A stretch of DNA of 64,000 nt, taken from NCBI GenBank assembly GCA_023653075.1, contig JAMNXQ010000004.1:30465-94464 (forward strand), written 5' to 3'. Both the position numbers and the translations under genes were made by a program. Numbering within the stretch: the first letter of the stretch is position 1; the number at the start of each line of letters is the position of its first letter. The notes under the pieces are model-generated. The model searched no databases. It had not been told where the DNA came from and saw only the letters and a program-made list of their open reading frames with translations. This document shows positions 10,001-19,661 of this stretch, in pieces. Origin of the DNA: Algoriphagus sp. (GTDB taxonomy: Bacteria; Bacteroidota; Bacteroidia; Cytophagales; Cyclobacteriaceae).

Positions 10001-13000
10001 GCTGTTGGCATGGAAAAACATTTTGATGCGCTCGTATTGGACGAGGTCTAGGTTGCTATTTTTAAATACAGCTCTTGCGTCCTTCGGAGCCAAGTCTTCT
10101 ACACAGAGGCGAAGCGATTGCTCGTTGAGGCGGCGTTCTATGACGGAGGTATTGTCTCGATCTCGTTGAATTCCCGGAGGCAATACGTAGGGGCTTGAGG
10201 TTTGGCTACCCTGTGCATTTTGCTCAATATTCACCACATCCACCGTAAGATTGGAGTTGTCTGGCTCAGGTAATTCAAAAAATCCGCGTTCAAATAGAGA
10301 CTCTTGGAAAGCTCTCCATTGGCTGCCTACCATTCGGAATTCGGCCATACGAAGGACTACTGGCTGCTGGAAGTCAGTGAGGTAAGTCCGGATCCAGCGG
10401 ATGGATTTGAAGCCAGAGATATCCCCTTGGATTCGATCTGGCTGCCGTACCGGAATACGGAAAAGATACCAATTGACTTGCTCCCCACCTTCGTTGTGCG
10501 TGACTTGATCTACGATGTAGTTATTTCCTACCTTGAGTTGGCCCGGTCTTAGGTCAATCTCGTACTCGTAGTAATTTTCCAGTTCGTTGATGGTATTGTC
10601 CGTATTCAAGTCCTCATTGTCCGGATTATTTGTTCCAGAGGGAGTGTAGGGGAGGCTTTGGTCTGCGGTCACAGGCGTGTTGCCCTCGTTGCCATTGAAT
10701 TTTTTGTATCGTTCGAGAATCTTGGTGTTGGCTTGGTCAAATTTGGAGTCCAAATAATATTGAAATCCATCCGCGGATACATCTTGAAGTAGGGCATTTT
10801 TGGCAGTAGGAGATAGGGCCAAACGATCCACAAATCTTCCCTTGAAAAAGGCAGCTTCCTCCTCGTTTTTAAGACCATCCAAGCCCACGTCTTGGTTGAC
10901 ACGAGCGCTTTCAGAATTGTCAAAGGCAGGCAATAAAAATTGCTGTCGCGTAATTCTTCCCCATTCGTTGGCTGACGTTTCTGCAGGATCACCATCCGCA
11001 GGAAGTCCGTTTTCAAAGGCGTGACTTCCATCTTTGATCACATCCTCCGCAATGTCTCCAAGATTCAAGAAGAGTTTACCTCCGGTCGTATTATTCCGAT
11101 TGAAAATCCCATCCAATACCTTTCCATTTTCTCCAGGTAGGAAGGGATCCATCATCCAAAATTCAACGTATTCGATATTGGTACGGTCAAAATCCACCTC
11201 GGTGGTGATTGCTCGAGTGACACCACCGTAGTTTTGCCGTGGGTTGGGTAGCAATCCCTCCGAAGTCAGTCCTGGGTTGTAATTGTACATCCCGCGTTCC
11301 TGCGGAAAATAGGCAAGCTCAAACAAGGGCTGAGGAACTAAGATGACTTCTCTGTCCTGGTTCTTGAATATCTCCTGAGGAATAACGCGTCTTACGTAAT
11401 GGTTTCGACGGTCTTGCGCATTAATGTTTGCTGGTACACCCGGGCCACCTTCCCGGTAAAACACATTGTCAATATTGTACCAGGCCAAGCGGGCTCTACG
11501 GTAGGCATTTCCTAGCTTGTCTTCGGTTTGATTACTAAGATCAAAACGGTTGTCGGCAGTTTTTGGAGTGGAGGCAAGTTTCCAATTTTGATTGGCTTGA
11601 GCACCTAAATAGAAAGGCGTAACCGCGGCTTCAAAGTCATCAATATAGGAGGCTGCATCCCCATTGACGGTATTGGAGGTCCCTGGAATAAGGTGCGCAA
11701 ATTCTGCATTAAACTGCACCAGGGATTTTTCTTTGGTATCAGTGAAGGGGAGAGCATCTGCTAATTTGGTCAAAAAGCGAGACTCACTGTTGTAATTCAA
11801 GTCTAGTCCCCATAGACTATTGCGAAGCGTCTCATTGCCTGTTGCAATGCGGGATACATTGGGGCGCTCGTTTAAGAAAAGGAAAGTTCCTCCTAAGGTT
11901 AGCTTTTTGTTGGCGATGTAATCGAGACGAGTCCCCAGCAAACTTCGTGTTTGAAAGGAAACTAGGTCCGCTTTTTCAAAGGACACATTAATTTGTTTGC
12001 CGGACTGAAGGATGGCATCGTTGATGATGACGAGTCTACCTACATTGTAGTCGATTGTGAAATCTACGCCTTCAGTAAGTGGAATATTTCCAGCTTGAAC
12101 AATCACAGAACCAGGGGAGATATTCAAGCCTGGAAGTTGGATTTCACTAGCGGAACCTGCAGTAAGCCTGCCCTTGATGAAGAATTTATTGAGTCTCGTG
12201 ACTAGTTCTGCATCGGCCTGAGTGGTTTGGTACAGCGTGTCGTACACGTATTTTTCACGAAGGACCCGTTCGTCATCCGTAAATTTTCGAGCCAAGTTAG
12301 ACCCAAATGGCTCGAGTACAGGAAAAATTAGGAGGCCTCGATCCGATAGCATCGTGATTCCTTCTACAAAGTCAAAATTTCCATCTGGAGCAGGATCATT
12401 TTGTGGATTCAAGTTGTCCAAGCCAGCGAGGCGAATGAGCGGGATGTCTTTTACATTTTTTCCCTCCAGCAAGGAGGGATTATCTAGGCCAGTACGGTCG
12501 TCTCTGTAGATGACTTGCAACTGGAATCCATCCCGAAGTACTTGGCTGGCATTGAGGCTGTAGACGTTTTTCATCATCAAGTCCCAAGTCGGCACCCGTG
12601 TATTGATTCTAGCGGGCCGAAGGAGCTTTAAAAATATCAGTTCATCTTCTCGGCGAGACTGGTAATCTTCGGTAAGCTCTCCTACTTTAAATACTTTCCC
12701 ATTGTAGGTGTACTCGTAGGAAACGGCGATGACCTCATCGTTTTGCAAGCGTCTAAATAGGGAGATAAAGCCCAACTGACCATTAAAAAAGTATTCGGAG
12801 GGATCTAGTTTACGGGCACCGTTGATTTGTTCAAAGTCCACCCCTTTTTTGATGCCCAAATCCCCTTCCAAGGCACGAGCACCAGAATCAAAGGGACGGT
12901 AGCTCGGGTTGCTGCTAATGCTTGCATAGAGTCGGTTGGCCCCGTTGGTAGCTGGGCTATTCAGGCTACCTGGCCCAATAGCAGGATTACTTCCATTGAG

Positions 13001-14167
13001 GAGTACTTTTCCTTCACCCAGGTCCATGAAGGCTGCAAAATTTCGTAGGGTTTCGGTATTCGTAGCCCGGTTCATGACGTAGACTTCTACCCGGGTGATG
13101 TTGACTCCGGAGGTCACTTGTGGAAGCCCTTTTAGCCAGCGCTCGTAGTTTTCCCGAAAGAAGTGGCTGAGGAAAAAGTGCCGATTTTCGTCGTATTTGG
13201 ATCCTTGAATATCAAAGGCTCGGCCCTGTCCATTGGCATCAATGACCAAGTTATCCCGTCTGCCTCGTTGGGTGGAGGCTACAGCAGTCAGGTTGAGCTT
13301 GCCAAACTTCATCTCAGTTTTGACCCCAAAGAGGTTTTGGGCTCCTTGTATCAGTCGGTTTTGGACAGGCAAACTTACATTTCCCATCTCGATGGATTGG
13401 ATGATGTCTTCATCGAAGCCGTCGTATTCGAGTTTGAGTTGGTTTTGAAAATCAAAGGAATTGTTGGAATCAAAGTTGGCCCCAATCTTTAATTTTTGCC
13501 CAATGTTGCCGTTGACAGCCATTTGAATTTGCTGTTGGAAATTGAAATTTCCATTTTTTTGCTGACGGATTGGAATGGTTGGGTTGTCAATTCTTCGGAA
13601 AATAGCCCCAAAGTCTAGGTTGACGTAGCCTGTAGGAATGATGTTGATCGAATCTCCCCCAAAGATGCGGTCCAAAGTGGGACTCATGGTCAGGGGTGGA
13701 ATGAGCCTTCTTCCTTCTACCGCACTTTCCCCATCTATGCCTCGTGAACGGGTTTTCCAATAGTCTTGCCGAACTTTGTATTCCTGCAGTGGAGCGAATT
13801 TTTCAAAATCGTATTCCTGTTGATTTCCGAAGAATGTGCTGTCCAATTGATCAACTACCTGATACTTGAGCGTAGAGTCTAGGGTGACCTGAACCTTGCT
13901 TTTGACAGGTGAGGAAGGAAAGAAGGGAGATTTTTGGTTTAAAAATGGATTTCGGTAAGGATAAAGCGGGTTGGTTCTCCAATTTTGCCAAAGCAAAAAA
14001 GAGGGTGCCAGCCTTCGCTGATTTAAAATATCCATCCGAGATTTGGGTGTAGGATTCTGTTGGGCTTGAAGGGTTGGGAAGTAACTAAAGGCAAGAAAAA
14101 GACCTAGGAGTAAGAAAGAGCTCCGTTTCGTTTTATTCAAACAAGTAAAAAAGTCCTGAACCTTCAA
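7043..14167 (-). CDS. sprA: Cell surface protein SprA (type IX secretion translocon / gliding motility)
   Basis: A giant 2,374-aa protein with an N-terminal signal segment (SFLLLGLFLAFSYFPTLQAQ). It is rich in beta-strand and aromatic residues throughout and ends in an outer-membrane strand (SNTAFGGQLRFNLSQ). Size and composition match SprA/Sov, which family work shows to be the outer-membrane pore of the type IX secretion system, needed for gliding in Flavobacterium. The frame has no ATG before the end of the signal peptide, so the TTG at 14167, 10 bases after ruvA, is taken as start. The ruvA-sprA-gcvH neighbourhood is common in Bacteroidota. No other T9SS gene lies in the window. Confidence 0.93.
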   Translation of the reverse strand: MKVQDFFTCLNKTKRSSFLLLGLFLAFSYFPTLQAQQNPTPKSRMDILNQRRLAPSFLLWQNWRTNPLYPYRNPFLNQKSPFFPSSPVKSKVQVTLDSTLKYQVVDQLDSTFFGNQQEYDFEKFAPLQEYKVRQDYWKTRSRGIDGESAVEGRRLIPPLTMSPTLDRIFGGDSINIIPTGYVNLDFGAIFRRIDNPTIPIRQQKNGNFNFQQQIQMAVNGNIGQKLKIGANFDSNNSFDFQNQLKLEYDGFDEDIIQSIEMGNVSLPVQNRLIQGAQNLFGVKTEMKFGKLNLTAVASTQRGRRDNLVIDANGQGRAFDIQGSKYDENRHFFLSHFFRENYERWLKGLPQVTSGVNITRVEVYVMNRATNTETLRNFAAFMDLGEGKVLLNGSNPAIGPGSLNSPATNGANRLYASISSNPSYRPFDSGARALEGDLGIKKGVDFEQINGARKLDPSEYFFNGQLGFISLFRRLQNDEVIAVSYEYTYNGKVFKVGELTEDYQSRREDELIFLKLLRPARINTRVPTWDLMMKNVYSLNASQVLRDGFQLQVIYRDDRTGLDNPSLLEGKNVKDIPLIRLAGLDNLNPQNDPAPDGNFDFVEGITMLSDRGLLIFPVLEPFGSNLARKFTDDERVLREKYVYDTLYQTTQADAELVTRLNKFFIKGRLTAGSASEIQLPGLNISPGSVIVQAGNIPLTEGVDFTIDYNVGRLVIINDAILQSGKQINVSFEKADLVSFQTRSLLGTRLDYIANKKLTLGGTFLFLNERPNVSRIATGNETLRNSLWGLDLNYNSESRFLTKLADALPFTDTKEKSLVQFNAEFAHLIPGTSNTVNGDAASYIDDFEAAVTPFYLGAQANQNWKLASTPKTADNRFDLSNQTEDKLGNAYRRARLAWYNIDNVFYREGGPGVPANINAQDRRNHYVRRVIPQEIFKNQDREVILVPQPLFELAYFPQERGMYNYNPGLTSEGLLPNPRQNYGGVTRAITTEVDFDRTNIEYVEFWMMDPFLPGENGKVLDGIFNRNNTTGGKLFLNLGDIAEDVIKDGSHAFENGLPADGDPAETSANEWGRITRQQFLLPAFDNSESARVNQDVGLDGLKNEEEAAFFKGRFVDRLALSPTAKNALLQDVSADGFQYYLDSKFDQANTKILERYKKFNGNEGNTPVTADQSLPYTPSGTNNPDNEDLNTDNTINELENYYEYEIDLRPGQLKVGNNYIVDQVTHNEGGEQVNWYLFRIPVRQPDRIQGDISGFKSIRWIRTYLTDFQQPVVLRMAEFRMVGSQWRAFQESLFERGFFELPEPDNSNLTVDVVNIEQNAQGSQTSSPYVLPPGIQRDRDNTSVIERRLNEQSLRLCVEDLAPKDARAVFKNSNLDLVQYERIKMFFHANSEDARDGEVTAFLRLGTDYTDNYYEIEVPLKISSLGSNDPRVVWPEENELDIAIQEIVAIKAERDNTQSPLTLPFSKKIRQYKVTVMGRPELNQVQGMMIGVRNPGTGIGSSKSVCLWANELRTTGFTKTNGWAANAYLNTKIADVAVVSASIRHNSIGFGGLETKLSQRSRQATTQYDISTNVEVDKLLPKALGVSIPVYFSVENSSTRPEYDPLNPDVPFEVALEKFANSEAKDTYREIAMDQLSRKNISLNNVRKLKKNQEGPSRIYDLSNLAFSYATGSVTQTNAQLQGYNFKTKKGNVTYSFQPKELKIAPFEKSEGMKNPYLKLIKDINLNLSPTLLLARMDVDRRFTRSQYRNDQLSTAGVDPLFQKSFFMNRSFNINWDLSTSLRVDLAANAAAVVDEPEGDLDSQAKIDSVRANFLGFGRTTNYNHSATVNYTLPFAKLPLTDWIQTDYRHLSTYTWQTGAIGQRDTLGNVIQNTREQTLSGKLDLIKLYNKSKSLAAINAPKRPGIPGRPSTDASDTIGTPLTRGILKVAMLLKEVTFNYGVIEGTFLPGYMPNTGLLGMDRAWENPGWAFVFGAQNATLRYRLGQNGNMAPSPELTQSFRQNKAINLSIKGLAEPIRDFRVTLEANKREIGDYSEIFRNSVTTPGSFESLSPSRMGSYSITTILLGTTFAKNNQENESELFTNFENFRFILKQRLDQQAAAPGEYPINGQDVLIPAFLAAYRGKDAGSAHLNPFPKTPLPNWRVDYRGLSRLKGFSELFSSINLTHAYSSTYDVSNFSNSLQYQQGLELFNTLQQIQRPTLTNLEGQFIPIYILNQVVLTERFAPLIGVDLLTKQRMNIAMNYNRERNLGLNFSNSQITEQASSDFGLTLSYTKAGVKIPFKIGGQQKVLKNDLQMRLDTKIGSTQQVQRKIEEKATVTNGNFNFQFRPTLSYVINRSLNLTLYFEHTVNDPRVTTSFRRSNTAFGGQLRFNLSQ

Positions 14168-14177
14168 TTCAGTGTGT

Positions 14178-14774
14178 TTAAGAAGTTTTTAACGATGCTT
14201 TGATGAGCTCTTCCAGAGAGATTGTTCCTCCGGTCTTTTTAAGGACGAGGGCAATGTTTTTCTCTGCAACAGCCTTTGGAAAACCTAAGGTCACCAAGGC
14301 CTGTAACGCTTCTTCTTTGATTTTATTGCCTCCACTCAAGAATCCTAGCGGGGCAATGGATTCTCCAGTGCTGGATTTGCCTACTTTATCTTTCAATTCT
14401 AAGATAATGCGCTGGGCAGTTTTGGCACCAATTCCTTTAACAGCTTGGATAGTCGCTACATCAGCTGAAAGAATGGCTTGTTCGATTTCTGCGCTATTCA
14501 AGGAGGAGAGAATCATCAATCCTGTGCTTGGACCTACGCCATTGATGGAAGTTAGCAGTAGAAAGAGTCGCTTTTCATGCTCCTCCTTAAATCCATACAG
14601 CGTGTGAGCATCCTCTTTGATATGAAGGTAGGTGAGTAGGCGCAATTGCTCCTGGTCCTTAATCGCAGCATAGGTTTGAAGGGAGATTTTGACATGGTAG
14701 CCAATTCCTCCTACCTCTACCAAGACATAGGTAGGGTCTTTGTGTACCAATCTTCCATTGAGGTAGTCTATCAT
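14178..14774 (-). CDS. ruvA: Holliday junction branch migration complex subunit RuvA
   Basis: 198 aa, the usual RuvA length. It starts [28 protein letters not shown] (OB-fold domain I). Two helix-hairpin-helix motifs follow: LTSINGVGPSTGLMIL and IQAVKGIGAKTAQRII, about residues 70-130. A C-terminal domain III contacts RuvB. RuvA tetramers bind four-way junctions and load the RuvB motor. The start ATG overlaps the maeB stop as ATGA, which suggests translational coupling. ruvB and ruvC are not nearby. Confidence 0.97.
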   Translation of the reverse strand: MIDYLNGRLVHKDPTYVLVEVGGIGYHVKISLQTYAAIKDQEQLRLLTYLHIKEDAHTLYGFKEEHEKRLFLLLTSINGVGPSTGLMILSSLNSAEIEQAILSADVATIQAVKGIGAKTAQRIILELKDKVGKSSTGESIAPLGFLSGGNKIKEEALQALVTLGFPKAVAEKNIALVLKKTGGTISLEELIKASLKTS

Positions 14775-17050
14775 AAGCTTGCTTTGCTGGATTGAGCGTC
14801 GACTACGGCGATTGCGACCATGTTTACAATTTCACGAATGGAACTTCCGAGTTGTAAAACATGAACTGGTTTATTCATTCCGAGCAAAATTGGCCCGATT
14901 GCTTCTGCATTGCCAAGTTCTGCCAAGAGCTTGTAGGCAATATTGGAAGAGGCCAAGTCAGGGAAAATCAGGGTGTTCACTTCCTGGCCTTTTTTGGAAA
15001 GCGCAGAGAATGGGTAAATCTCTTTTTGAATCTCTTGGTTCAAGGCCACATTAGCCTGCATTTCGCCTTCGATGATGAGATCTGGATATTTTTCTTTCGC
15101 TAAAGCCGTTGCTTTGGACATTTTAGTAGGAATATCACCTTGGGCAGACCCAAAATTGGAATAGGAGAGTAAGGCAATACGCGGAGTCATATTGAAAAAC
15201 TTCACGGCAGTTGCGGTAAGTCCAATGATGTCTACTAGTTCCTCAGCGGTAGGGTTAAGATTTACAGTAGCATCTGCAAAGAAATAGGGTCCTCGAGGGG
15301 TGTTCATGATGTACATGCCTGCTACGCGATTTACGCCTTTTTTCACCCCGATTGTTTGGAGGGAAGGCAAAATGGTCTTCGGATAATCGCGCGTGAGGCC
15401 AGAGATAAAGCAGTCTGCTTCCCCTGTTTCCACCATTAAAGCACCAAAATAGTTTCGCTCCTTCACCAATCGGTTGGCATCGGTTTGGGTCATTCCTTTG
15501 CGCTGTCTTTTCTGTGCTAGGATTTTTCCAAACTTTTCATTTAGCGCAGGTTCCTCCACAGGATCAATGATGCTGACGCCTTCCAGATCCAAGGAATTTT
15601 CCTCGATAAGTTCTAAGATACTTTCGCGGTTGCCCAAAAGAATGGGGATTGCGATTTTTTCGTCTCGAATCTGTTGGGCAGCTTTCAGAATCTTGAGGTT
15701 GTCAGCCTCCCCAAATACCACTCGTTTTGGATCTTTTTTGGCTCTGCCAATCACAATTGACATCAGGCGTTCGTCTATGCCGATTCGCTTTTGCAATTCC
15801 AGTTCGTAAGCATCCCAGTCTTGGATGATTCGTTTGGCGACACCAGATTCTATGGCTGCCTTTGCCACCGCGGGTGCGATGGTGGTGATTAGTCTTGGGT
15901 CTACTGGTTTTGGGATGAGGTAGAATCTTCCAAAGTTCAAATGGCTCTCCCCATAAGCTTTGGTTACAATTTCAGGAACAGGTTCTTTGGCTAGTTTGGC
16001 TATGGCTTTTGCAGCAGCAAGCTTCATTTCCTCGTTGATGACTGTAGCTCGTACATCCAGCGCTCCTCGGAAAATGTAGGGAAATCCGAGCACGTTATTC
16101 ACTTGATTGGGGTGATCGGAGCGCCCAGTGGCCATGATTACATCCTCTCGCGCTTCAATTGCTGCTTCATAAGAAATTTCAGGATCTGGATTCGCTAGCG
16201 CAAAAACGATGGGATCTGGAGCCATGGATTGGATCATTTCCTTAGAAATAATATTACCTGCTGAAAGTCCAAGGAATACATCGGCTCCAGGCATGGCCTC
16301 AGCGATGGTAGTAAAGTTCGCAGAAGTGGCAAATTCCAAATGCTCTCCTGTCAGTCCTGGACGATCAGTTCGGATGACTCCTTCCTTATCGCATACGACA
16401 ATATGTTCTTTCTTGACGCCAAGGGTCACGTAAAAACGTAGGCAGGAGATGGCCGCGGCTCCAGCTCCGCTGACCACAATGCGAATTTCTTCAATCTTTT
16501 TTTCCACCAACTCAAGGGCATTCAGTAGTGCCGCTGCGGAAATGATGGCCGTCCCATGCTGATCATCGTGCATGACCGGAATTTTCATTTCCTTTTTGAG
16601 GGTCTGCTCAATTTCAAAACATTCAGGAGCTTTAATGTCTTCTAAATTGATGCCCCCAAAAGTGGGCTCCAGGGACTTGATGATTTGAATTAGTTTTTTG
16701 GGGTCCTTCTCATCGATTTCTAGATCGAAAACATCAATCCCTGCAAATTTTTTAAAAAGTACCCCTTTTCCTTCCATGACCGGTTTGGACGCTTCCGGAC
16801 CGATATCACCCAAGCCCAACACAGCCGTACCATTGGAGATGACCGCTACCAGATTGCCTTTGGCGGTGTACTTGTACACATTTTCTACATCAAAAGCAAT
16901 TTCCTTGCAGGGCTCTGCCACTCCTGGGGAGTAAGCAAGTGCAAGATCCAGTTGACTGGAAACGGGTTTGGAAGGTATGACCTGAATTTTTCCAGGTGAA
17001 CCCTGACTGTGATAGTTTAATGCGTCTTCTTTTCTAATCTTAATAGCCAT
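14771..17050 (-). CDS. maeB: NADP-dependent malic enzyme with C-terminal phosphotransacetylase-like domain
   Basis: The 759-aa product has the two-part MaeB architecture. Residues 1-~430 form the malic enzyme domains, with [22 protein letters not shown] and a Rossmann segment [16 protein letters not shown]. Residues ~430-759 form a phosphate acetyl/butyryltransferase-like domain ([30 protein letters not shown]). The enzyme converts malate to pyruvate with CO2 and NADPH. In characterised MaeB proteins the C-terminal domain is regulatory rather than catalytic. It overlaps ruvA by four bases and follows the DUF4837 gene by 22. Confidence 0.96.
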   Translation of the reverse strand: MAIKIRKEDALNYHSQGSPGKIQVIPSKPVSSQLDLALAYSPGVAEPCKEIAFDVENVYKYTAKGNLVAVISNGTAVLGLGDIGPEASKPVMEGKGVLFKKFAGIDVFDLEIDEKDPKKLIQIIKSLEPTFGGINLEDIKAPECFEIEQTLKKEMKIPVMHDDQHGTAIISAAALLNALELVEKKIEEIRIVVSGAGAAAISCLRFYVTLGVKKEHIVVCDKEGVIRTDRPGLTGEHLEFATSANFTTIAEAMPGADVFLGLSAGNIISKEMIQSMAPDPIVFALANPDPEISYEAAIEAREDVIMATGRSDHPNQVNNVLGFPYIFRGALDVRATVINEEMKLAAAKAIAKLAKEPVPEIVTKAYGESHLNFGRFYLIPKPVDPRLITTIAPAVAKAAIESGVAKRIIQDWDAYELELQKRIGIDERLMSIVIGRAKKDPKRVVFGEADNLKILKAAQQIRDEKIAIPILLGNRESILELIEENSLDLEGVSIIDPVEEPALNEKFGKILAQKRQRKGMTQTDANRLVKERNYFGALMVETGEADCFISGLTRDYPKTILPSLQTIGVKKGVNRVAGMYIMNTPRGPYFFADATVNLNPTAEELVDIIGLTATAVKFFNMTPRIALLSYSNFGSAQGDIPTKMSKATALAKEKYPDLIIEGEMQANVALNQEIQKEIYPFSALSKKGQEVNTLIFPDLASSNIAYKLLAELGNAEAIGPILLGMNKPVHVLQLGSSIREIVNMVAIAVVDAQSSKASL

Positions 17051-17072
17051 AAATGGGGAGGGAATACTGGGT

Positions 17073-18182
17073 TTACATTCCTTGATTTTCTGTCCAACTG
17101 ATATTGGTGTTCAATAATACGGCTTGAATTTCTCGCAAGGCATCTCGGTGCACTTCATTTGGGAAATACACAAATCCTTCCATGTAATAAAGCTTTCCTT
17201 TCTTCTGATCCACCATCAGGTACCCAAGGTAGGTACCACCCATGCTCAAGTTATTCGTTTTCCAAGTGCCACGGATTTCAACTGTAAAATTATCATTAAT
17301 GACCATGTTTCGGAAAGCAGGTGGGATTTGTTTTTCGCTGGTCATGAAGGAGCTAGGATCCTCTGGATCTCCAAAAATATGAACCTTGGCAAGTGAATCC
17401 CGAAGCGCAAGGATGTTCGCTGGGAAAGTTTGTTCCTCTTTGGTATAGTCTTCTACATGAAAGTAAACGCTAATATCAGGGCGCTTATCGGTAGGGGAGG
17501 GCTGTCGAAGCCAAAGAAATCCTGGTATTGACTTTGCGATTTGATAGGATACTGGAGGCATGATCTCAATGCCTAGGTTCTTGCGAGCGTCATTTTGTGC
17601 AGTTGCATTTTTACGCGCTAGTAAAGGCTTGGCCAGACGGTTTCGTTCACGAACTTCAAACAGGTTTTGAAGTTGATCTTTGTTTTTTCGCAAGTTGGCA
17701 ATTAACTCTTGTTCATTGTTACCAAACAAGTACAATACTTCTTGACCTTTTGCAAATTCATCCTCCATGCGAAGCGAATACACGCTAGGATCTGCTGCTG
17801 CTTTAGCCTTGGATTCTGGGGTAAATTGAGCGTTTATGACTTGACTTCCCCCTTTTTTATCGTCAAAAGTAGTTACATAGATCAGGTTGGTGTACATTTT
17901 CAGCATCCGTGTCATCGCACGAGGATCTACCCGATGCACTTTGAATTGAGGTTCCGAGCGGAGCATTCCGGGTAGATCTGCCTCAAAGATGGCACGCAGT
18001 TCTTCACCCACAGGTCCAGCCCATTTGGTAGAATCTATGGCCAACACGATCTCTCCAATATCGCCTTTGGCTTTAGGTTTCAACGAATTGGAAGTCCCTC
18101 CATTTTCTTCAGAACAAGAAAATAGTAGTAAAATGAAAAGTGGCAGGAGGCCAAATTGAATGACTCTTAGGCTTGGGTTCAT
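17073..18182 (-). CDS. DUF4837 family lipoprotein
   Basis: A 369-aa protein with a type II signal peptide (lipobox LLLFSC, cysteine near residue 23) followed by a flexible S/N/K-rich tether. The body, with GEIVLAIDSTKWAGPVGEEL early and YLMVDQKKGKLYYMEGFVYFP late, matches the DUF4837 family confined to Bacteroidota. Function is unknown; it is expected to be anchored in the cell envelope. It lies 22 bases upstream of maeB and 67 bases downstream of the transglycosylase gene. Confidence 0.85.
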   Translation of the reverse strand: MNPSLRVIQFGLLPLFILLLFSCSEENGGTSNSLKPKAKGDIGEIVLAIDSTKWAGPVGEELRAIFEADLPGMLRSEPQFKVHRVDPRAMTRMLKMYTNLIYVTTFDDKKGGSQVINAQFTPESKAKAAADPSVYSLRMEDEFAKGQEVLYLFGNNEQELIANLRKNKDQLQNLFEVRERNRLAKPLLARKNATAQNDARKNLGIEIMPPVSYQIAKSIPGFLWLRQPSPTDKRPDISVYFHVEDYTKEEQTFPANILALRDSLAKVHIFGDPEDPSSFMTSEKQIPPAFRNMVINDNFTVEIRGTWKTNNLSMGGTYLGYLMVDQKKGKLYYMEGFVYFPNEVHRDALREIQAVLLNTNISWTENQGM

Positions 18183-18249
18183 GTGTTTTTTAGAAGAAAG
18201 TGGGCTGCGGTCGATTTCAGATGAAGTAGGAAGGTTTGGTAGAGAAAAC

Positions 18250-19653
18250 TTAGCCTATAATTAAGCGTTGACCAGGTTTGATGTTGGTACTATTCAGATT
18301 GTTCAGTCGTTTGATCTGCTCGATGGTCAGGGAATGTTTTTTTGAAATAATCCACAAGGAATCTCCAGGTTGTACGGTGTAGGTTTTAGAAGTTGGGGTA
18401 CTGGCTTTATTTAGTGCTAGAGCTGAAGAAGTTACCGTGCTTTGTTCTTCACCTGCATGAATGATCAAGATCTGACCCACTTTAATCAAATTGGAGCGGA
18501 GGTTGTTCCAGTTTCTCAATTGATTAATGCTGACTCCATGCCGAGTAGCAATAGTACCCAATGCATCGCCAGCTTTTACTTTGTAGGCGAGTCTAGAGGA
18601 GTTTCTGCTGGCGGATTCCACCGAAATGCTGGGTTCGGAGCCCGGAGTCGCAGCCAGCAATAGGGGCGTGCTTTGACCTAGCGAATCCCTGATCGAAGCT
18701 AAATTCTCCTTCACGAAAAAGGCCTTTGATTTTGGAATTCGTAAAGCAATGGCTTGATGACTCTCAGGAATTTTTCTGTTCTTGATGGAAGGATTCAGCT
18801 TTTCAAGGTCGGCAAGGCAAATTCCAGAAAGGGAAGACATCCTCTCTAGGTTAAATGCCCGATTGAAATTGATGGACTCGTATTCCAAAGGATAGCTTGG
18901 TTCTTCCAGATGCAGGTTGTGTTCTTCCAAGTGGTTGAGGACGTACAGCATCGCTTGAAATTGAGGTACATAGCTTCTCGTTTCTTTAGGCAGGTGATCG
19001 TAAATCCCCCAGAACGTAGTTTTGCCTCCCGATCTGCGGATGGCTTTGCGCACATTTCCTGGCCCACAATTGTAGGCAGCCAAAGCCACTTCCCAGTTTC
19101 CAAACATTTTGTAAAGCGACTTAAGGTATTTGGCCGCGGCAACTGTGGATTTTTCGGGGTCCATGCGATCGTCCATGTCTGAGGTAACCTGCATGCCATA
19201 CTCGCGACCAGTCACTGGCATAAATTGCCACAATCCTACAGCGCCCATTTTCGATCTTATTTTTGGGTCTAATCCAGATTCGACGATAGAGAGGTAAATA
19301 ATGTCTGAGGGCATGCCGTAGCTTTGCATCGTTTCGGCATACATGGGGAAATACTGCTCCTTTCGGGCTAGGACCATTTTGATGTATTCTCTATTGCGAA
19401 CCGTGAAGTATTGGATAAATGAAAAAACCCGATCATTTAATTCAAATTGCATCTCAAGGTCCATGGCTTGGATGCGATCCGATACTTCTTGGTAGGTGAA
19501 ATCTGGCACAAAGTCGTAGTGGTAGTTAGGCATTACGATGCCATCCACCTTGCCTAGGGATTCCAGGTCATTTTGTTGCCCAAAAGCAGCTGTACTTAAA
19601 GAATAAAAACTGCTCACAAGTACCACTACTTGGTGGAGAATATACTTCTTCAT
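18250..19653 (-). CDS. Membrane-bound lytic murein transglycosylase D-like protein with two LysM domains
   Basis: About 467 aa from the ATG at 19653; an in-frame TTG at 19665 overlaps gatA and is less likely. Signal peptide MKKYILHQVVVLVSSFYS ends at AFGQ. The SLT domain (about residues 95-230) has the catalytic glutamate in YLSIVESGLDP, followed by GLWQFMP and AAYNCGPGNVRKA. Two LysM repeats follow, one beginning YKVKAGDALGTI and the other YTVQPGDSLWII at the C-terminus. It should cleave the MurNAc-GlcNAc bond of peptidoglycan in the periplasm. Domain order is that of MltD, but without a lipobox. Confidence 0.92.
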   Translation of the reverse strand: MKKYILHQVVVLVSSFYSLSTAAFGQQNDLESLGKVDGIVMPNYHYDFVPDFTYQEVSDRIQAMDLEMQFELNDRVFSFIQYFTVRNREYIKMVLARKEQYFPMYAETMQSYGMPSDIIYLSIVESGLDPKIRSKMGAVGLWQFMPVTGREYGMQVTSDMDDRMDPEKSTVAAAKYLKSLYKMFGNWEVALAAYNCGPGNVRKAIRRSGGKTTFWGIYDHLPKETRSYVPQFQAMLYVLNHLEEHNLHLEEPSYPLEYESINFNRAFNLERMSSLSGICLADLEKLNPSIKNRKIPESHQAIALRIPKSKAFFVKENLASIRDSLGQSTPLLLAATPGSEPSISVESASRNSSRLAYKVKAGDALGTIATRHGVSINQLRNWNNLRSNLIKVGQILIIHAGEEQSTVTSSALALNKASTPTSKTYTVQPGDSLWIISKKHSLTIEQIKRLNNLNSTNIKPGQRLIIG

Positions 19654-19661
19654 CTCTAGGA

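Noticed and set aside
7043..14167. Many frames of 65-120 aa inside sprA on both strands
   Set aside because: All are shadows of the single 2,374-codon frame; none has its own start context or protein-like features.
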